This document shows, piece by piece, positions 16,373 through 25,472 of a DNA stretch of 64,000 bases. This DNA comes from Nisaea sp. (GTDB lineage: Bacteria > Pseudomonadota > Alphaproteobacteria > Thalassobaculales > Thalassobaculaceae): positions 1,736,001 to 1,800,000 of the forward strand of contig NZ_JAXMNY010000001.1 of the NCBI RefSeq assembly GCF_034670185.1. Direction: 5' to 3'. The translations under genes were made by a program, and so were the position numbers. Numbering within the stretch: the stretch's first letter is position 1; each line of letters begins with the position of its first letter. Below the pieces are notes generated by a model. It had not been told where the DNA came from and did not search any database. It saw only the letters and a list, made by a program, of their open reading frames with translations.

Positions 16373-17836
16373 ATGCGCGCGCAACCGACCGCCTCCCACT
16401 TCATCGCCGGTAGCCCGATGGAAAGCCCCAAGGGCAAGAGCTTCCCCAGCATCCATCCGGCTACCGGGGAGATCATCGCGGAAATTCATGCCGCCGACGC
16501 CGCAACCATCGACAAGGCGGTTTCCGGCGCACGGGAAGGTCAGAAGGTCTGGGCCGCCCTCAGCGGCGCGGAAAGAGGCAGGGTGTTGCGCAGGGCCGCC
16601 GATCTGATCCGCGAACGTAATCGGGAGCTTTCGCTGCTGGAGACGCTGGATACGGGCAAACCGCTGCAGGAAACGCTGGTGGCGGACGCCGCTTCCGGCG
16701 CCGACTGCCTCGAATATTTCGGCGGCATCGCGGCGGACATCCACGGCGAATTTACCGATCTCGGCGGCTCCTTCGCCTATACACGGCGCGAGCCGCTCGG
16801 CGTCTGCGTCGGCATAGGCGCCTGGAATTACCCGATCCAGATCGCCTGCTGGAAATCGGCACCGGCGCTCGCCTGCGGCAATGCGATGATCTTCAAGCCG
16901 TCGGAAACCACCCCGCTGACAGCCCTGAAACTCGCCGAGATCTATAAGGAAGCAGGCCTGCCGGATGGCGTGTTCAGCGTCGTTCAGGGCTTCGGCGATG
17001 TGGGCGCGGCGCTGGTCAATCATCCCGGCGTCAACAAGGTGTCCGTCACCGGCTCCGTGCAGACCGGCGCAAAAGTTATGGCTGCAGCCGCCGAAGGTCT
17101 GAAGCCGGTTACGCTGGAGCTTGGCGGCAAATCCCCGATCATTGTTTTCGAGGATGCGGATATCGAGAACGCGATCTCTGGCGCCATGCTCGGCAACTTC
17201 TATTCCAGTGGCCAGATCTGCTCCAACGGTACGCGTGTTTTCGTGCAGAAAAGCATCAAACAGAAATTCCTCGACCGGCTGCGCGAACGCACTGCGAAGA
17301 TCCGTCTCGGCGATCCGATGAATGAAGAGACACATCTTGGCCCCCTCGTCTCAAAGCCGCAATTCGAGAAGGTGCTCGGCTATATCCAGACCGGCCGCGA
17401 CGAAGGCGCCCGCGTGCTGATCGGCGGTGACGCAGCCACTGTTCCCGCTTTTCCGAAAGGCTGGTTCGTCGCTCCGACCGTCTTTGCAGATGTGAAAGAC
17501 AGCATGACTATCGCCCGGGAAGAGATCTTCGGTCCGGTTATGTGCGTGCTCGATTTCGACACCGAGGAGGAAGTGCTCGCTCGCGCCAACGCCACTGATT
17601 TCGGCCTCGCTGCCGGTGTGTTCACGAAAGACATCCAGCGCGGCCACCGTGTTGTTGCGGCGCTTGAAGCCGGCACCTGCTGGATCAACGCCTACAACCT
17701 AACCCCGGTCGAAATGCCTTTCGGCGGCGTCAAGAAATCCGGCATCGGCCGCGAGAACGCCCGCGCCGCGATCGAGCATTACAGCCAGATCAAGAGCGTC
17801 TATGTCGAAATGGGGGACGTCGACAGTCCCTATTGA
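16373..17836 (+). CDS. betB: Betaine aldehyde dehydrogenase
   Basis: A 487-residue NAD(P)-dependent aldehyde dehydrogenase. It has 'GAWNYPIQIACWKSAPALAC', the catalytic Glu in 'LELGGKSPIIV' and the catalytic Cys in 'YSSGQICSNGTRV'. The C-terminus ends 'INAYNLTPVEMPFGGVKKSG', as in BetB. It converts betaine aldehyde to the osmoprotectant glycine betaine, completing the choline-O-sulfate route. The ATG at 16373 has AAGGA nine bases upstream, and in-frame starts further up would overlap betA without homology. Confidence 0.95.
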   Translation: MRAQPTASHFIAGSPMESPKGKSFPSIHPATGEIIAEIHAADAATIDKAVSGAREGQKVWAALSGAERGRVLRRAADLIRERNRELSLLETLDTGKPLQETLVADAASGADCLEYFGGIAADIHGEFTDLGGSFAYTRREPLGVCVGIGAWNYPIQIACWKSAPALACGNAMIFKPSETTPLTALKLAEIYKEAGLPDGVFSVVQGFGDVGAALVNHPGVNKVSVTGSVQTGAKVMAAAAEGLKPVTLELGGKSPIIVFEDADIENAISGAMLGNFYSSGQICSNGTRVFVQKSIKQKFLDRLRERTAKIRLGDPMNEETHLGPLVSKPQFEKVLGYIQTGRDEGARVLIGGDAATVPAFPKGWFVAPTVFADVKDSMTIAREEIFGPVMCVLDFDTEEEVLARANATDFGLAAGVFTKDIQRGHRVVAALEAGTCWINAYNLTPVEMPFGGVKKSGIGRENARAAIEHYSQIKSVYVEMGDVDSPY

Positions 17837-17877
17837 CCGACGTTTGGTTGCGCTCTGCCTGCACTGCCGCAATTATG

Positions 17878-17899
17878 CCCCCAAGAACTTAGGGGGAAG
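17878..17899 (+). promoter_or_regulatory. Possible Shine-Dalgarno-sequestering hairpin before the flavoprotein gene
   Basis: CCCCC at 17878-17882 can pair with GGGGG at 17892-17896, and the latter is the core of the Shine-Dalgarno sequence GGGGGAAG for the ATG at 17905. The loop is nine bases. The pairing is seen in the sequence; a regulatory effect is inferred. Confidence 0.35.
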
Positions 17900-17904
17900 C
17901 GCCA

Positions 17905-19053
17905 ATGCGCATAAAAATTATCGGCGGTGGACCAGCCGGGCTGTATTTTTCATATCTTGTGAAGCGTCAGAGACCTGACTTCGAGGTCACGCTTGTCGAG
18001 CGTAATCCGGAAGGGGCCACCTTCGGTTTCGGCGTGGTGTTTTCGGACCAGGCTCTGGCCTTCATGGCGGCGGACGACCCCGAGACTCACGATGCGATCC
18101 TGCCCGCGATGGAAACCTGGCGGAATCTGACGCTCGATCTTGAAGGCGAACGGATCGATATCGACGGGATGGGCTTCGCCGCTATCGGACGGCTCGAGCT
18201 GATCCAGATCCTGACGGAGCGGGCCCGGAGCGTCGGCATAGAACCCCTGTTCGAAAACGAAGCCGACGATCTGTCCCGGCTGGACGATGCGGATCTGATC
18301 GTCGGGGCGGACGGGCTGAATTCTTTCATCCGCGGCGATGGATCAGAATACGGCACGGAGATGCCGCAGCTGGAAAACCGCTTCATATGGTACGGCACGG
18401 ACCGGCCGTTCGATACCCTCACCCAGTCGTTCCGGCGCTCCGAAGATGGGCCGTTCAACGCCCATCATTATCGCTACACCCCGACACTCAGCACCTTCAT
18501 CGTCGAGACCGACGAGGACACTTGGCAGGCAGCCGGGTTTGAAGGCATGGGAGAAGCCGAAACCAAGGCCTATTGCGAAAACGTCTTCGCAGATGTGCTG
18601 CAGGGCCACAGCCTGATCACGAACAATTCCTACTGGCGCCGTTTCCCCAAACTGTCCTGCAAGAGCTGGCACAGCGGCAAGCACGTCCTCATCGGAGACG
18701 CAGTCCACACTGCGCATTTCAGCATTGGTTCAGGCACCCGGCTTGCGATGGAAGATGCCCTTGCCCTTGCCAAGGCTGTGCTCGCAACGCCCGATGACAT
18801 CCCAGCCGCTCTCGCCGCCTACGAAGCCGCCCGCAAGCCTATCACCGAGAAGATCGTTCGCGCGGCGAATACCAGCGCGGCCTGGTACGAGGATTTCGCC
18901 AATCATATGGAGCTGGCTCCGGCCGATTTCGCTTATTCCTACATCCAGCGCAGCGGCCGCATGAACGACGAAAGGCTGCAACGCCTGGCACCCGAGTTTT
19001 TTGCCACCTACAGTCCGCACTGGAACGTTGATGCGGCGGGAGGCCAGGCATGA
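17905..19053 (+). CDS. FAD-dependent aroyl-CoA hydroxylase-like monooxygenase (salicylyl-CoA / 2-aminobenzoyl-CoA type)
   Basis: A 382-residue flavoprotein monooxygenase. The FAD motif is 'IIGGGPAGLYFSYLVKRQ', then 'GATFGFGVVFSDQAL', which is typical of the salicylyl-CoA 5-hydroxylase and 2-aminobenzoyl-CoA monooxygenase branch. The second FAD motif 'LIGDAVHTAHFSIGSGTRLA' is present. Larger relatives carry an Old-Yellow-Enzyme domain at the C-terminus, which is absent here. The TGA overlaps the start of a benzoate-CoA-ligase-like gene (ATGA), supporting action on an aromatic acyl-CoA. Which ring is hydroxylated cannot be told. Confidence 0.8.
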   Translation: MRIKIIGGGPAGLYFSYLVKRQRPDFEVTLVERNPEGATFGFGVVFSDQALAFMAADDPETHDAILPAMETWRNLTLDLEGERIDIDGMGFAAIGRLELIQILTERARSVGIEPLFENEADDLSRLDDADLIVGADGLNSFIRGDGSEYGTEMPQLENRFIWYGTDRPFDTLTQSFRRSEDGPFNAHHYRYTPTLSTFIVETDEDTWQAAGFEGMGEAETKAYCENVFADVLQGHSLITNNSYWRRFPKLSCKSWHSGKHVLIGDAVHTAHFSIGSGTRLAMEDALALAKAVLATPDDIPAALAAYEAARKPITEKIVRAANTSAAWYEDFANHMELAPADFAYSYIQRSGRMNDERLQRLAPEFFATYSPHWNVDAAGGQA

Positions 19054-20672
19054 CACCCGAACAAATTCTGGACCGTGTACCAAGAGACGCTCCGGAAACC
19101 GGCGAAATCGGTTTCTCAGTCCCGGATACCTACAACGCCTCCAGCCTGCTGTTCGACAATCTGGAGCGCGGCCGCTCGGACAAGATCGCTGTCTATTCCG
19201 ACCGGGGAAATCGGACGTATGGGGAGTTGGCGGAGGATGCCTGCCGGTTCGGCAACGGCTTGCTTGCGCTCGGGCTGGGGCGCGGCGACCGGGTGTTGCT
19301 GCTCATGGATGACACCCCCGCATATCCGGCCGCGATTTTCGGCGCTATTCGGGCAGGCATGGTTCCAATCCTAGCCAACACCCTGTCGAGCCCCGATCTG
19401 ATCTCCTTCTATATTGAGGATGCCGGTGCACGCGTCATGATCTTCGACGAGAGCCATGCCAGTACGGTGACGGCACTCGACGCGGCCGCCCTCGCCCCCG
19501 TCACAGCGATCTCGATCAACGGTGCTGGCCCTTCTGCCGTGCCGGAAGCCCGCGATGGCGCACGCTGGCTGGCGGAACAAAAAGCTGAACTCAAAGCGGC
19601 AGATACGGGACGGGATGACCCCGCATTCATGATGTATTCCTCGGGCTCCACCGGGCGCCCGAAGGGTATTCTCCACTTGCAGCACGACGCGCTCTACACG
19701 GTCGAGAGCTACGCGCGCCACATTCTGCATATCGGACCGGACGATATCTGTTTCTCGATCCCAAAGATCTTCTTCGCCTATGGCTTCGGTAACGCAATCG
19801 CTTTCCCGTTCCATGCCGGGGCCAGCGTTATTCTGTTCTCCGGACGCCCTAAACCGGATGCCGTTTTCGATATGGCCTCCCGGTTCAAGCCGACCCTGCT
19901 GTTCGGCCTGCCGACCCTCTATACCGCAATGATCAAGGACCCGTCTGCGGCAAGCGCGGACCTGTCCTCCGTGCGGATGTGCATCTCGGCGGCGGAAATC
20001 CTGTCGCAGGAGATTTTCGACGCCTGGAAGGACCGCTTCGGGTTCGAGATCGTGGAAGGCCTGGGCTCGACCGAAGTGCTGCATATCTATCTCTCGAATA
20101 CAGAGACCGAGAAAAGGATCGGCTCCGCCGGAAAGCGCGTGCCCGGCTACGATGTCATGCTGACAACACCCGATGGCGCTCCCGCCGCTCCGGGAGAGGA
20201 CGGCGTGCTGTCAGTGCGCGGCGATTCCAACGCACCCTGCTACTGGAACCGGCCCGACAAGACCGCCGACACCATGCGTGACGGCTGGATCTACACTGGC
20301 GACCGGTTCCGCTGCGACGAGGACGGGTTCTATTTCTTCCTTGGCCGGATCGACGATCTGGTGAAAGTGAGCGGCCAGTGGGTCTACCCGCTGGAAGTGG
20401 AACTCTGCCTGAACGAGCATCCGGAGATTGTCGAGTGCGCCGTCGCCGCGATCCAGCTAGCGGACCGCCGAACCGTTCTGCGCGCCTTCGTTTCGGCGAC
20501 GAAGGGGACAGAGCCGGGCGGCCCTCTGACCGCCAGCCTGAAAACCTACATCCGGGAGACCCTGCTTCCGCATAAAGCGCCGCGCGACTTCGTTTATCTG
20601 GACAATCTGCCCAAGACCGGCACCGGAAAGATCGACCGGCAGGCTCTGCTCAGGCTCGAGACGAACGCCTGA
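19050..20672 (+). CDS. Benzoate-CoA ligase family protein (aromatic acid-CoA ligase)
   Basis: A 540-residue adenylate-forming ligase. It contains the AMP motif 'MMYSSGSTGRPKGILHL', the benzoate-ligase-type 'KIFFAYGFGNAIAFPF', 'EGLGSTEVLHIYLSN' and the C-terminal catalytic lysine in 'LPKTGTGKIDRQ'. It activates an aromatic acid (benzoate, anthranilate or salicylate type) to its CoA thioester with ATP. It is translationally coupled to the preceding hydroxylase. The two together would activate and then hydroxylate the ring, while ring-cleavage enzymes are not in the window. Its 3' end overlaps the convergent permease gene by 23 bases. Confidence 0.85.
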   Translation: MTPEQILDRVPRDAPETGEIGFSVPDTYNASSLLFDNLERGRSDKIAVYSDRGNRTYGELAEDACRFGNGLLALGLGRGDRVLLLMDDTPAYPAAIFGAIRAGMVPILANTLSSPDLISFYIEDAGARVMIFDESHASTVTALDAAALAPVTAISINGAGPSAVPEARDGARWLAEQKAELKAADTGRDDPAFMMYSSGSTGRPKGILHLQHDALYTVESYARHILHIGPDDICFSIPKIFFAYGFGNAIAFPFHAGASVILFSGRPKPDAVFDMASRFKPTLLFGLPTLYTAMIKDPSAASADLSSVRMCISAAEILSQEIFDAWKDRFGFEIVEGLGSTEVLHIYLSNTETEKRIGSAGKRVPGYDVMLTTPDGAPAAPGEDGVLSVRGDSNAPCYWNRPDKTADTMRDGWIYTGDRFRCDEDGFYFFLGRIDDLVKVSGQWVYPLEVELCLNEHPEIVECAVAAIQLADRRTVLRAFVSATKGTEPGGPLTASLKTYIRETLLPHKAPRDFVYLDNLPKTGTGKIDRQALLRLETNA

Positions 20673-21459
20673 TCTGTATCCAGGTTGCGGCCCCTGCTGC
20701 AAGTGCGACAGCGCCGATCAGGAGCGTTGCGAGCGCATTGATCTCGGGCGTCACGCCCAGCCGGACCTTGGAGAAGATCACCATTGGCAAGGTGGACGAT
20801 CCGGGGCCCGAGACAAAGCTGGCGATCACCAGGTCGTCCAGCGAGAGTGTGAAGGCAAGCAGCCAGCCCGAGGCCAGCGCCGGGGCCAGCATCGGCAGTG
20901 TGATCAGCAGGAAAGCCGTGATCGGGCGGGCACCCAGATCAAGCGCCGCTTCCTCGATCGAACGATCGAGCCCGCTTGCCCGCGACTGGACGACGATCGC
21001 GACGTAAGCCGTCGAAAAGGTAATATGGGCAATCAGGATCGTGTCGATCCCTCGCCCATGCGGCCAGCCGATTAACTGCTCCATGGACACAAAGGTGAGC
21101 AGCAGGCTGATGCCGATGATCACATCCGGCATGACCAATGGCGCCGCGATCAAGCCCGTGAAGAGAGCACGCCCGCCGAAGCGGCCGAACCTTGCGAGCA
21201 CCAGCCCAGCCATCGTACCGAGCAGGGTCGCGCCGGTCGCGTTGATCATGGCGATCTTCAGTGAAAGCCAGGCGGCGTTCAGGATCTGCTCGTTACTGAA
21301 CAGTTCCAGATACCATTTCGTCGACCAGCCGCCCCACACGCTGACCAGCTTCGAGCCATTGAAGCTGAACACCACAAGCACGACCAACGGCAGGTAAAGG
21401 AAGGCAAACCCGGCCGACACCAACCCCAGCAGCGCAATCTTGCCACCGCGCCGGCTCAT
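20650..21459 (-). CDS. potI: Spermidine/putrescine-type ABC transporter permease II
   Basis: A 269-residue permease with about six membrane segments and the EAA-type loop 'IEEAALDLGARPITAFLLIT'. 'FTLSLDDLVIASFVSGPGSS' is the typical PotI/PotC C-terminal signature. The ATG at 21457-21459 overlaps the potH stop by four bases. It forms the transmembrane pore with PotH. The exact amine or carboxylate substrate is not known because no binding protein is encoded beside it. Confidence 0.85.
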   Translation of the reverse strand: MSRRGGKIALLGLVSAGFAFLYLPLVVLVVFSFNGSKLVSVWGGWSTKWYLELFSNEQILNAAWLSLKIAMINATGATLLGTMAGLVLARFGRFGGRALFTGLIAAPLVMPDVIIGISLLLTFVSMEQLIGWPHGRGIDTILIAHITFSTAYVAIVVQSRASGLDRSIEEAALDLGARPITAFLLITLPMLAPALASGWLLAFTLSLDDLVIASFVSGPGSSTLPMVIFSKVRLGVTPEINALATLLIGAVALAAGAATWIQIRRSSRA

Positions 21460-22382
21460 GCCCGTTCCTCCCGCCGGGATTCGGCGATCTGGAACACCAT
21501 GATCGGCAACACAAGCAACAACAGCAGCACCACGGCCAGAGACGACGCCAGCGTCCAGTCCCGCTCGCTGAAGAACGTGTCCCAAAGCATTCGGCCGATC
21601 ATCAGTGTGTCGGAAGCACCGAGCATGTTCGGGATGACGAACTCACCCGTCGCCGGGATAAAGACCAGCATCGCACCGGCGATCATGCCGGGAACCGAAA
21701 GCGGCAGCGTGACCAGCAGGAACGCCTTCCAGGGCCGGCAGCCTAGGTCTTCCGCGGCTTCCACCAGCGACCAGTCAAGCCGCTCCAACGTGGCGTAGAG
21801 CGGCAGGATCATGAATGGCAGGTAGGTGTAGGAAATGCCGACATAGAGCGCGAAATCGGTCTGCAGCATACGGATCGGCGCATCGATCAAACCAAGATTG
21901 AGCAACAGCCCGTTCACCAGACCGGTATCGGCCATGATCGTCTTCAGGGCATAGACCCGAAGCAGGAACGAACTCCAGAACGGCAACATGACCGCCATCA
22001 GCAGCAGATTGCGCACCAGCGGCCGCGCTCGGGCAATGACATAGGCCATCGGGTAGCCGATCAATAATGTCACCAGGGTCGAGATGCCAGCGACCCAGAG
22101 GGAGTTCAGATAGGCCCCACGAAACAACGCATCATCGAACAGAAGCTGATAGTTGAAGAACGATCCCTGGTAGCTGCCGTCCGCACCGAACAATGGCGAA
22201 TAGGGCGGCTGCGCGATCACCGGCTCCGACAGAGAGATCCGGAACACGATGGCGAACGGGACCAGGAAGAACACGAACAGCCACAGATAGGGAATGCCAG
22301 CGACCGCCCCTTTTCCGGAGAACCAGAAGGATTTTCCGGTCGCAACGGTGGAGGCCGGGCCGGATGCCGGTGCCTCCGCCAT
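21456..22382 (-). CDS. potH: Spermidine/putrescine-type ABC transporter permease I
   Basis: A 308-residue permease. Its first membrane segment is 'IPYLWLFVFFLVPFAIVFRI', and it has the EAA loop 'VEAAEDLGCRPWKAFLLVTL' and 'FIPATGEFVIPNMLGASDT', the last being highly typical of PotH/PotB. It partners PotI and the ATPase encoded immediately upstream, whose stop codon abuts the potH start. This is part of a G-H-I cluster on the minus strand. Confidence 0.85.
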   Translation of the reverse strand: MAEAPASGPASTVATGKSFWFSGKGAVAGIPYLWLFVFFLVPFAIVFRISLSEPVIAQPPYSPLFGADGSYQGSFFNYQLLFDDALFRGAYLNSLWVAGISTLVTLLIGYPMAYVIARARPLVRNLLLMAVMLPFWSSFLLRVYALKTIMADTGLVNGLLLNLGLIDAPIRMLQTDFALYVGISYTYLPFMILPLYATLERLDWSLVEAAEDLGCRPWKAFLLVTLPLSVPGMIAGAMLVFIPATGEFVIPNMLGASDTLMIGRMLWDTFFSERDWTLASSLAVVLLLLLVLPIMVFQIAESRREERA

Positions 22383-23537
22383 CTAGTCGGCTCCGAGCAG
22401 AAGCGCGTTTTCAGGTTCGAACCAGAGATCGACCTGATCGTCCCAGTCAACGTCGCGTTTGGCCGCATTCTCGCTGTTGGCCCGCGTCACCTCGACCAAC
22501 GCTCCATGTTCCGTCCGCACCCGGTAAGAAGTGACGTCCCCTAGATACGCGAGGCCCTCGACCGTTCCGCCGAGCCGGTTGATCTGGCCTTCCGGCGCAG
22601 TCCCCTCACGTCCGATCCGGACCTTCTCCGGCCGCAACGCGAGCGCACCACGGGAACCGATCGCGACCTGACCTGCGGCAGCGAACAGCGGCGTGTCTAG
22701 GCCATCCACCTTCAGTTCAGCGATCCCGTCGCGGATTGCGGCGACTGTGCCATCGAAAAGGGTAATGTTGCCAAGGAAAGCGCCAACAAAGCGCGATCCC
22801 GGCCGTTCGTACAGCTCCGTCGGGGTGCCGACCTGCCGGACTTTCCCCTTGTCCATAACGGCGGAGCGGGTCGACAGCACCATGGCCTCTTCCTGATCAT
22901 GCGTGACCACAATCATGGTGATGCCGGTATCGTCCGCGAGTTTGATCAACTGATACTGCGCATTCTCGCGCAGCCGCTTGTCGAGCGCGCCGAGTGGCTC
23001 ATCGAGCAACAGAAGCTTCGGGCGCTTCACGATGGCGCGCGCCAAGGCGACCCGCTGGCGCTGCCCACCTGATAGCTGCTGCGGCCGGCGATTGGCGAAA
23101 TCGGTCAGTTCCAGCTGCGCCAAAGCTTGCGAGACCCGGTCCTCAAGTTCCTGGCCGCGAATACCGTCGCGTTTGAGCCCGAAGGCGACATTGGCCGACA
23201 CGCTCATATGCGGGAACAGCGCATAGCTTTGGAACATCATGTTGACCGGCCGCTCATAGGGCGGCAGAGCGGTCACGTCCTCACCATCGATTTCGATGCT
23301 ACCTGCATTAGGCATTTCGAGCCCGGCGAGCATGCGCAGCAATGTGGTCTTGCCGCAGCCGGAGCCGCCGAGCAGACAGAAAATCTCACCGCGATAGACG
23401 TCGAGATCAACTCCGGCGACCGCTTCTACGCTGCCAAATTTCTTAACGATCCCGCGCAGGCGCACCACCGGCTCATGCCGGTCAGGAGCCTCCCACGGCC
23501 GCTCGGAATATGCATCAGTTGTTGCCTGATCGGACAT
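22383..23537 (-). CDS. potG: Spermidine/putrescine-type ABC transporter ATP-binding protein
   Basis: A 384-residue ATPase with Walker A 'GGSGCGKTT', Q-loop 'MFQSYALFPHMSV', signature 'LSGGQRQRVALARA', Walker B 'LLLLDEPLGALDKRL', switch His 'VVTHDQEEAM', and a C-terminal TOBE domain. It powers the PotHI permease. I start it at the ATG 23535-23537 (MSDQ). Longer in-frame starts add an unconserved arginine/alanine-rich leader. The upstream 150 bases hold no binding-protein gene. Confidence 0.88.
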   Translation of the reverse strand: MSDQATTDAYSERPWEAPDRHEPVVRLRGIVKKFGSVEAVAGVDLDVYRGEIFCLLGGSGCGKTTLLRMLAGLEMPNAGSIEIDGEDVTALPPYERPVNMMFQSYALFPHMSVSANVAFGLKRDGIRGQELEDRVSQALAQLELTDFANRRPQQLSGGQRQRVALARAIVKRPKLLLLDEPLGALDKRLRENAQYQLIKLADDTGITMIVVTHDQEEAMVLSTRSAVMDKGKVRQVGTPTELYERPGSRFVGAFLGNITLFDGTVAAIRDGIAELKVDGLDTPLFAAAGQVAIGSRGALALRPEKVRIGREGTAPEGQINRLGGTVEGLAYLGDVTSYRVRTEHGALVEVTRANSENAAKRDVDWDDQVDLWFEPENALLLGAD

Positions 23538-23689
23538 GGCCCGCCCCGAAGCCGATTGTCTCTGAGCCCCAGAGTTTGGCCCAAAGTGAGCCTTACGGCT
23601 CAGCATCCTGCTGTCAATCGCGGCGCAAGGGCAATCCACCAAATTGTGCCTGCACCAGACAGGCGCCCCGTACCCCGCAAGACTTTGTT

Positions 23690-24727
23690 TTATGCGCCTA
23701 CTGGGTCTTGGCCGACTTTCACGACCATTTTCCCAAAGTTCTTTCCCTTGAGAAGGCCGATGAAGGCTTCCGGCGCCGTCTCGATCCCCTCGACGATGTC
23801 CTCACGATACTTGACCCTGCCATCGGCGATCCAGCCGGCCATGTCACGTGCGAAGTCCGAATAGTCAGAGGCGAAATCGTAGACGATGAAGCCCTGGATA
23901 CGGAGCCGCTTGGTCAACACCGCGCGCATCAGGGCCGGCACCTTTGTGTCCATCTCGGGAAAGCTGGTCGCATTGTAGAAGGCGATGGTGCCGCAGACCG
24001 GCATCCGGGCGAACTGGTTGAACAACGGGAAGACCGCGTCGAACACCTTGCCGCTGACATTTTCGAAATAAACGTCGATCCCGTCCGGGCAGGCCTTTGC
24101 AAGTTGTTCAGCAAAATCCGGTGCCCGGTGATCCACCGCCGCATCGAAACCGAGCTCGTCCACCAGATAGGCACATTTATCCGCGCCACCGGCGATGCCG
24201 ACCGCCCGGGCGCCCCTGATTTTCGCGATCTGCCCGACAGCGGAGCCAACAGGACCTGACGCGGCGGCAACCACCACCGTCTCGCCCGCTTTCGGCATGC
24301 CGATATTTTTCAGTCCTGCATAGGCCGTCAGTCCCGGCATGCCGAGCACACCGAGCGCCGTCGAAATCGGCGCCGATCCGGCAGCGACCTTGCGCACCCC
24401 AGTGCCATCGGAGAGCCCGTAACTCTGCCAGCCAGCCCGGGCGAGTACGATGTCTCCGGGCGCGAAATCCGGATTGTTCGATTCCATCACCTCGGCAACG
24501 GTCTCGCCTTCCATCACGCCGTCGATCGGCACCGGCGCCGCATAGGATTTCGCATCGCTCATCCGGCCGCGCATATAGGGGTCCAGTGACAGATAGATCA
24601 CCCGCAACAGCATCTCGCCAGCGCCGGGAGTCGGGATTTCGGCCTCGTCGAGACGGAAATTCTCCGGAACCGGAGCGCCTTCCGGGCGCGATGCCAGCAA
24701 CCAGCGGCGATTTGTGGCAGTGCTCAT
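23690..24727 (-). CDS. NADP-dependent oxidoreductase, CurA / leukotriene B4 dehydrogenase family
   Basis: A 345-residue MDR-family enzyme. 'YLSLDPYMRGRMSDAKSYA' in the N-terminal half and 'AASGPVGSAVGQIAKIRGA' (NADP-binding Rossmann motif) are diagnostic of the CurA/PTGR group, which reduces the C=C bond of enals and enones. No zinc ligands are seen. It stands alone between two ABC transporter clusters. The usual role is detoxification of reactive alkenals; the substrate here is unknown. Confidence 0.88.
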   Translation of the reverse strand: MSTATNRRWLLASRPEGAPVPENFRLDEAEIPTPGAGEMLLRVIYLSLDPYMRGRMSDAKSYAAPVPIDGVMEGETVAEVMESNNPDFAPGDIVLARAGWQSYGLSDGTGVRKVAAGSAPISTALGVLGMPGLTAYAGLKNIGMPKAGETVVVAAASGPVGSAVGQIAKIRGARAVGIAGGADKCAYLVDELGFDAAVDHRAPDFAEQLAKACPDGIDVYFENVSGKVFDAVFPLFNQFARMPVCGTIAFYNATSFPEMDTKVPALMRAVLTKRLRIQGFIVYDFASDYSDFARDMAGWIADGRVKYREDIVEGIETAPEAFIGLLKGKNFGKMVVKVGQDPVGA

Positions 24728-24836
24728 GTCGGGACCTCCTGATCTTTAAGACGATCTTGGATACCGTCGCCACGCGCACCGGGTCCAGCGCCGATCCGTG
24801 TCCGCTTCATTCGCGATAAGGATCGGCTGCAAGAAA

Positions 24837-25472
24837 TCAGCTGGCTTCGGCAAGCTCCACCACCGGCCCGCCCGCGGCTTCCGCGTCTTCGGGGTCGTGC
24901 GTCACCAGGATCGACGGCAGGGCCGCGTCCCGCAGCCGCTCGAAGGTGAAGCGCCGTATATCATCCCGCAGATGCCGGTCGAGCTTCGAGAAAGGCTCAT
25001 CGAGAAGCGCCGCTTTCGGCTCCGACAGGAGCAAGCGGAGAAGCGCTACGCGGGACGCCTGCCCTCCCGAGAGCGTTGCCGGATCGCGATCCGCGAAGCC
25101 TTCCAGGCCGAACCGGTCGAGCGCCTCCCCGGCAGATGCAAGGCGGTCGCGGACTCCTGGCGGCATCCCGAACAACAGGTTTCCGCCCACACTCAGATGC
25201 GGGAACAGCATCGGGTCCTGAAACAGCAAACCGACGTGCCGGGCCTCCGGCAGCGCATCGGTGATATCGGCGCCATTCAGTACAATCCGGCCCTCTGCCG
25301 CAAACGGCGCTGTCAGAAAGCCGGCGACGAAGGACAACAATGTCGATTTTCCGGAACCGGACGGCCCCATGACAGTCAGCACGGTCCCTGGCTCGATCAC
25401 ACAATCAAGCGAAAGCAATGCCTTGCCGTCGAGGGTAATCCGAACATCTTTCAAACACAGTCCCGAAGTCAC
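24837..25472 (-). CDS. ABC transporter ATP-binding protein (YnjD/ThiQ-like)
   Basis: A compact 211-residue ATPase with Walker A 'GPSGSGKST', signature 'LSGGQASRVALLRLL', Walker B 'ALLDEPFSKLD' and switch His 'VTHDPEDAEAA'. It lacks a C-terminal regulatory domain, as ThiQ and YnjD do. The GTG start at 25470-25472 is supported by AGGAGG six bases upstream and overlaps the permease stop (GTGA). It powers the fused permease encoded just upstream. Confidence 0.88.
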   Translation of the reverse strand: MTSGLCLKDVRITLDGKALLSLDCVIEPGTVLTVMGPSGSGKSTLLSFVAGFLTAPFAAEGRIVLNGADITDALPEARHVGLLFQDPMLFPHLSVGGNLLFGMPPGVRDRLASAGEALDRFGLEGFADRDPATLSGGQASRVALLRLLLSEPKAALLDEPFSKLDRHLRDDIRRFTFERLRDAALPSILVTHDPEDAEAAGGPVVELAEAS

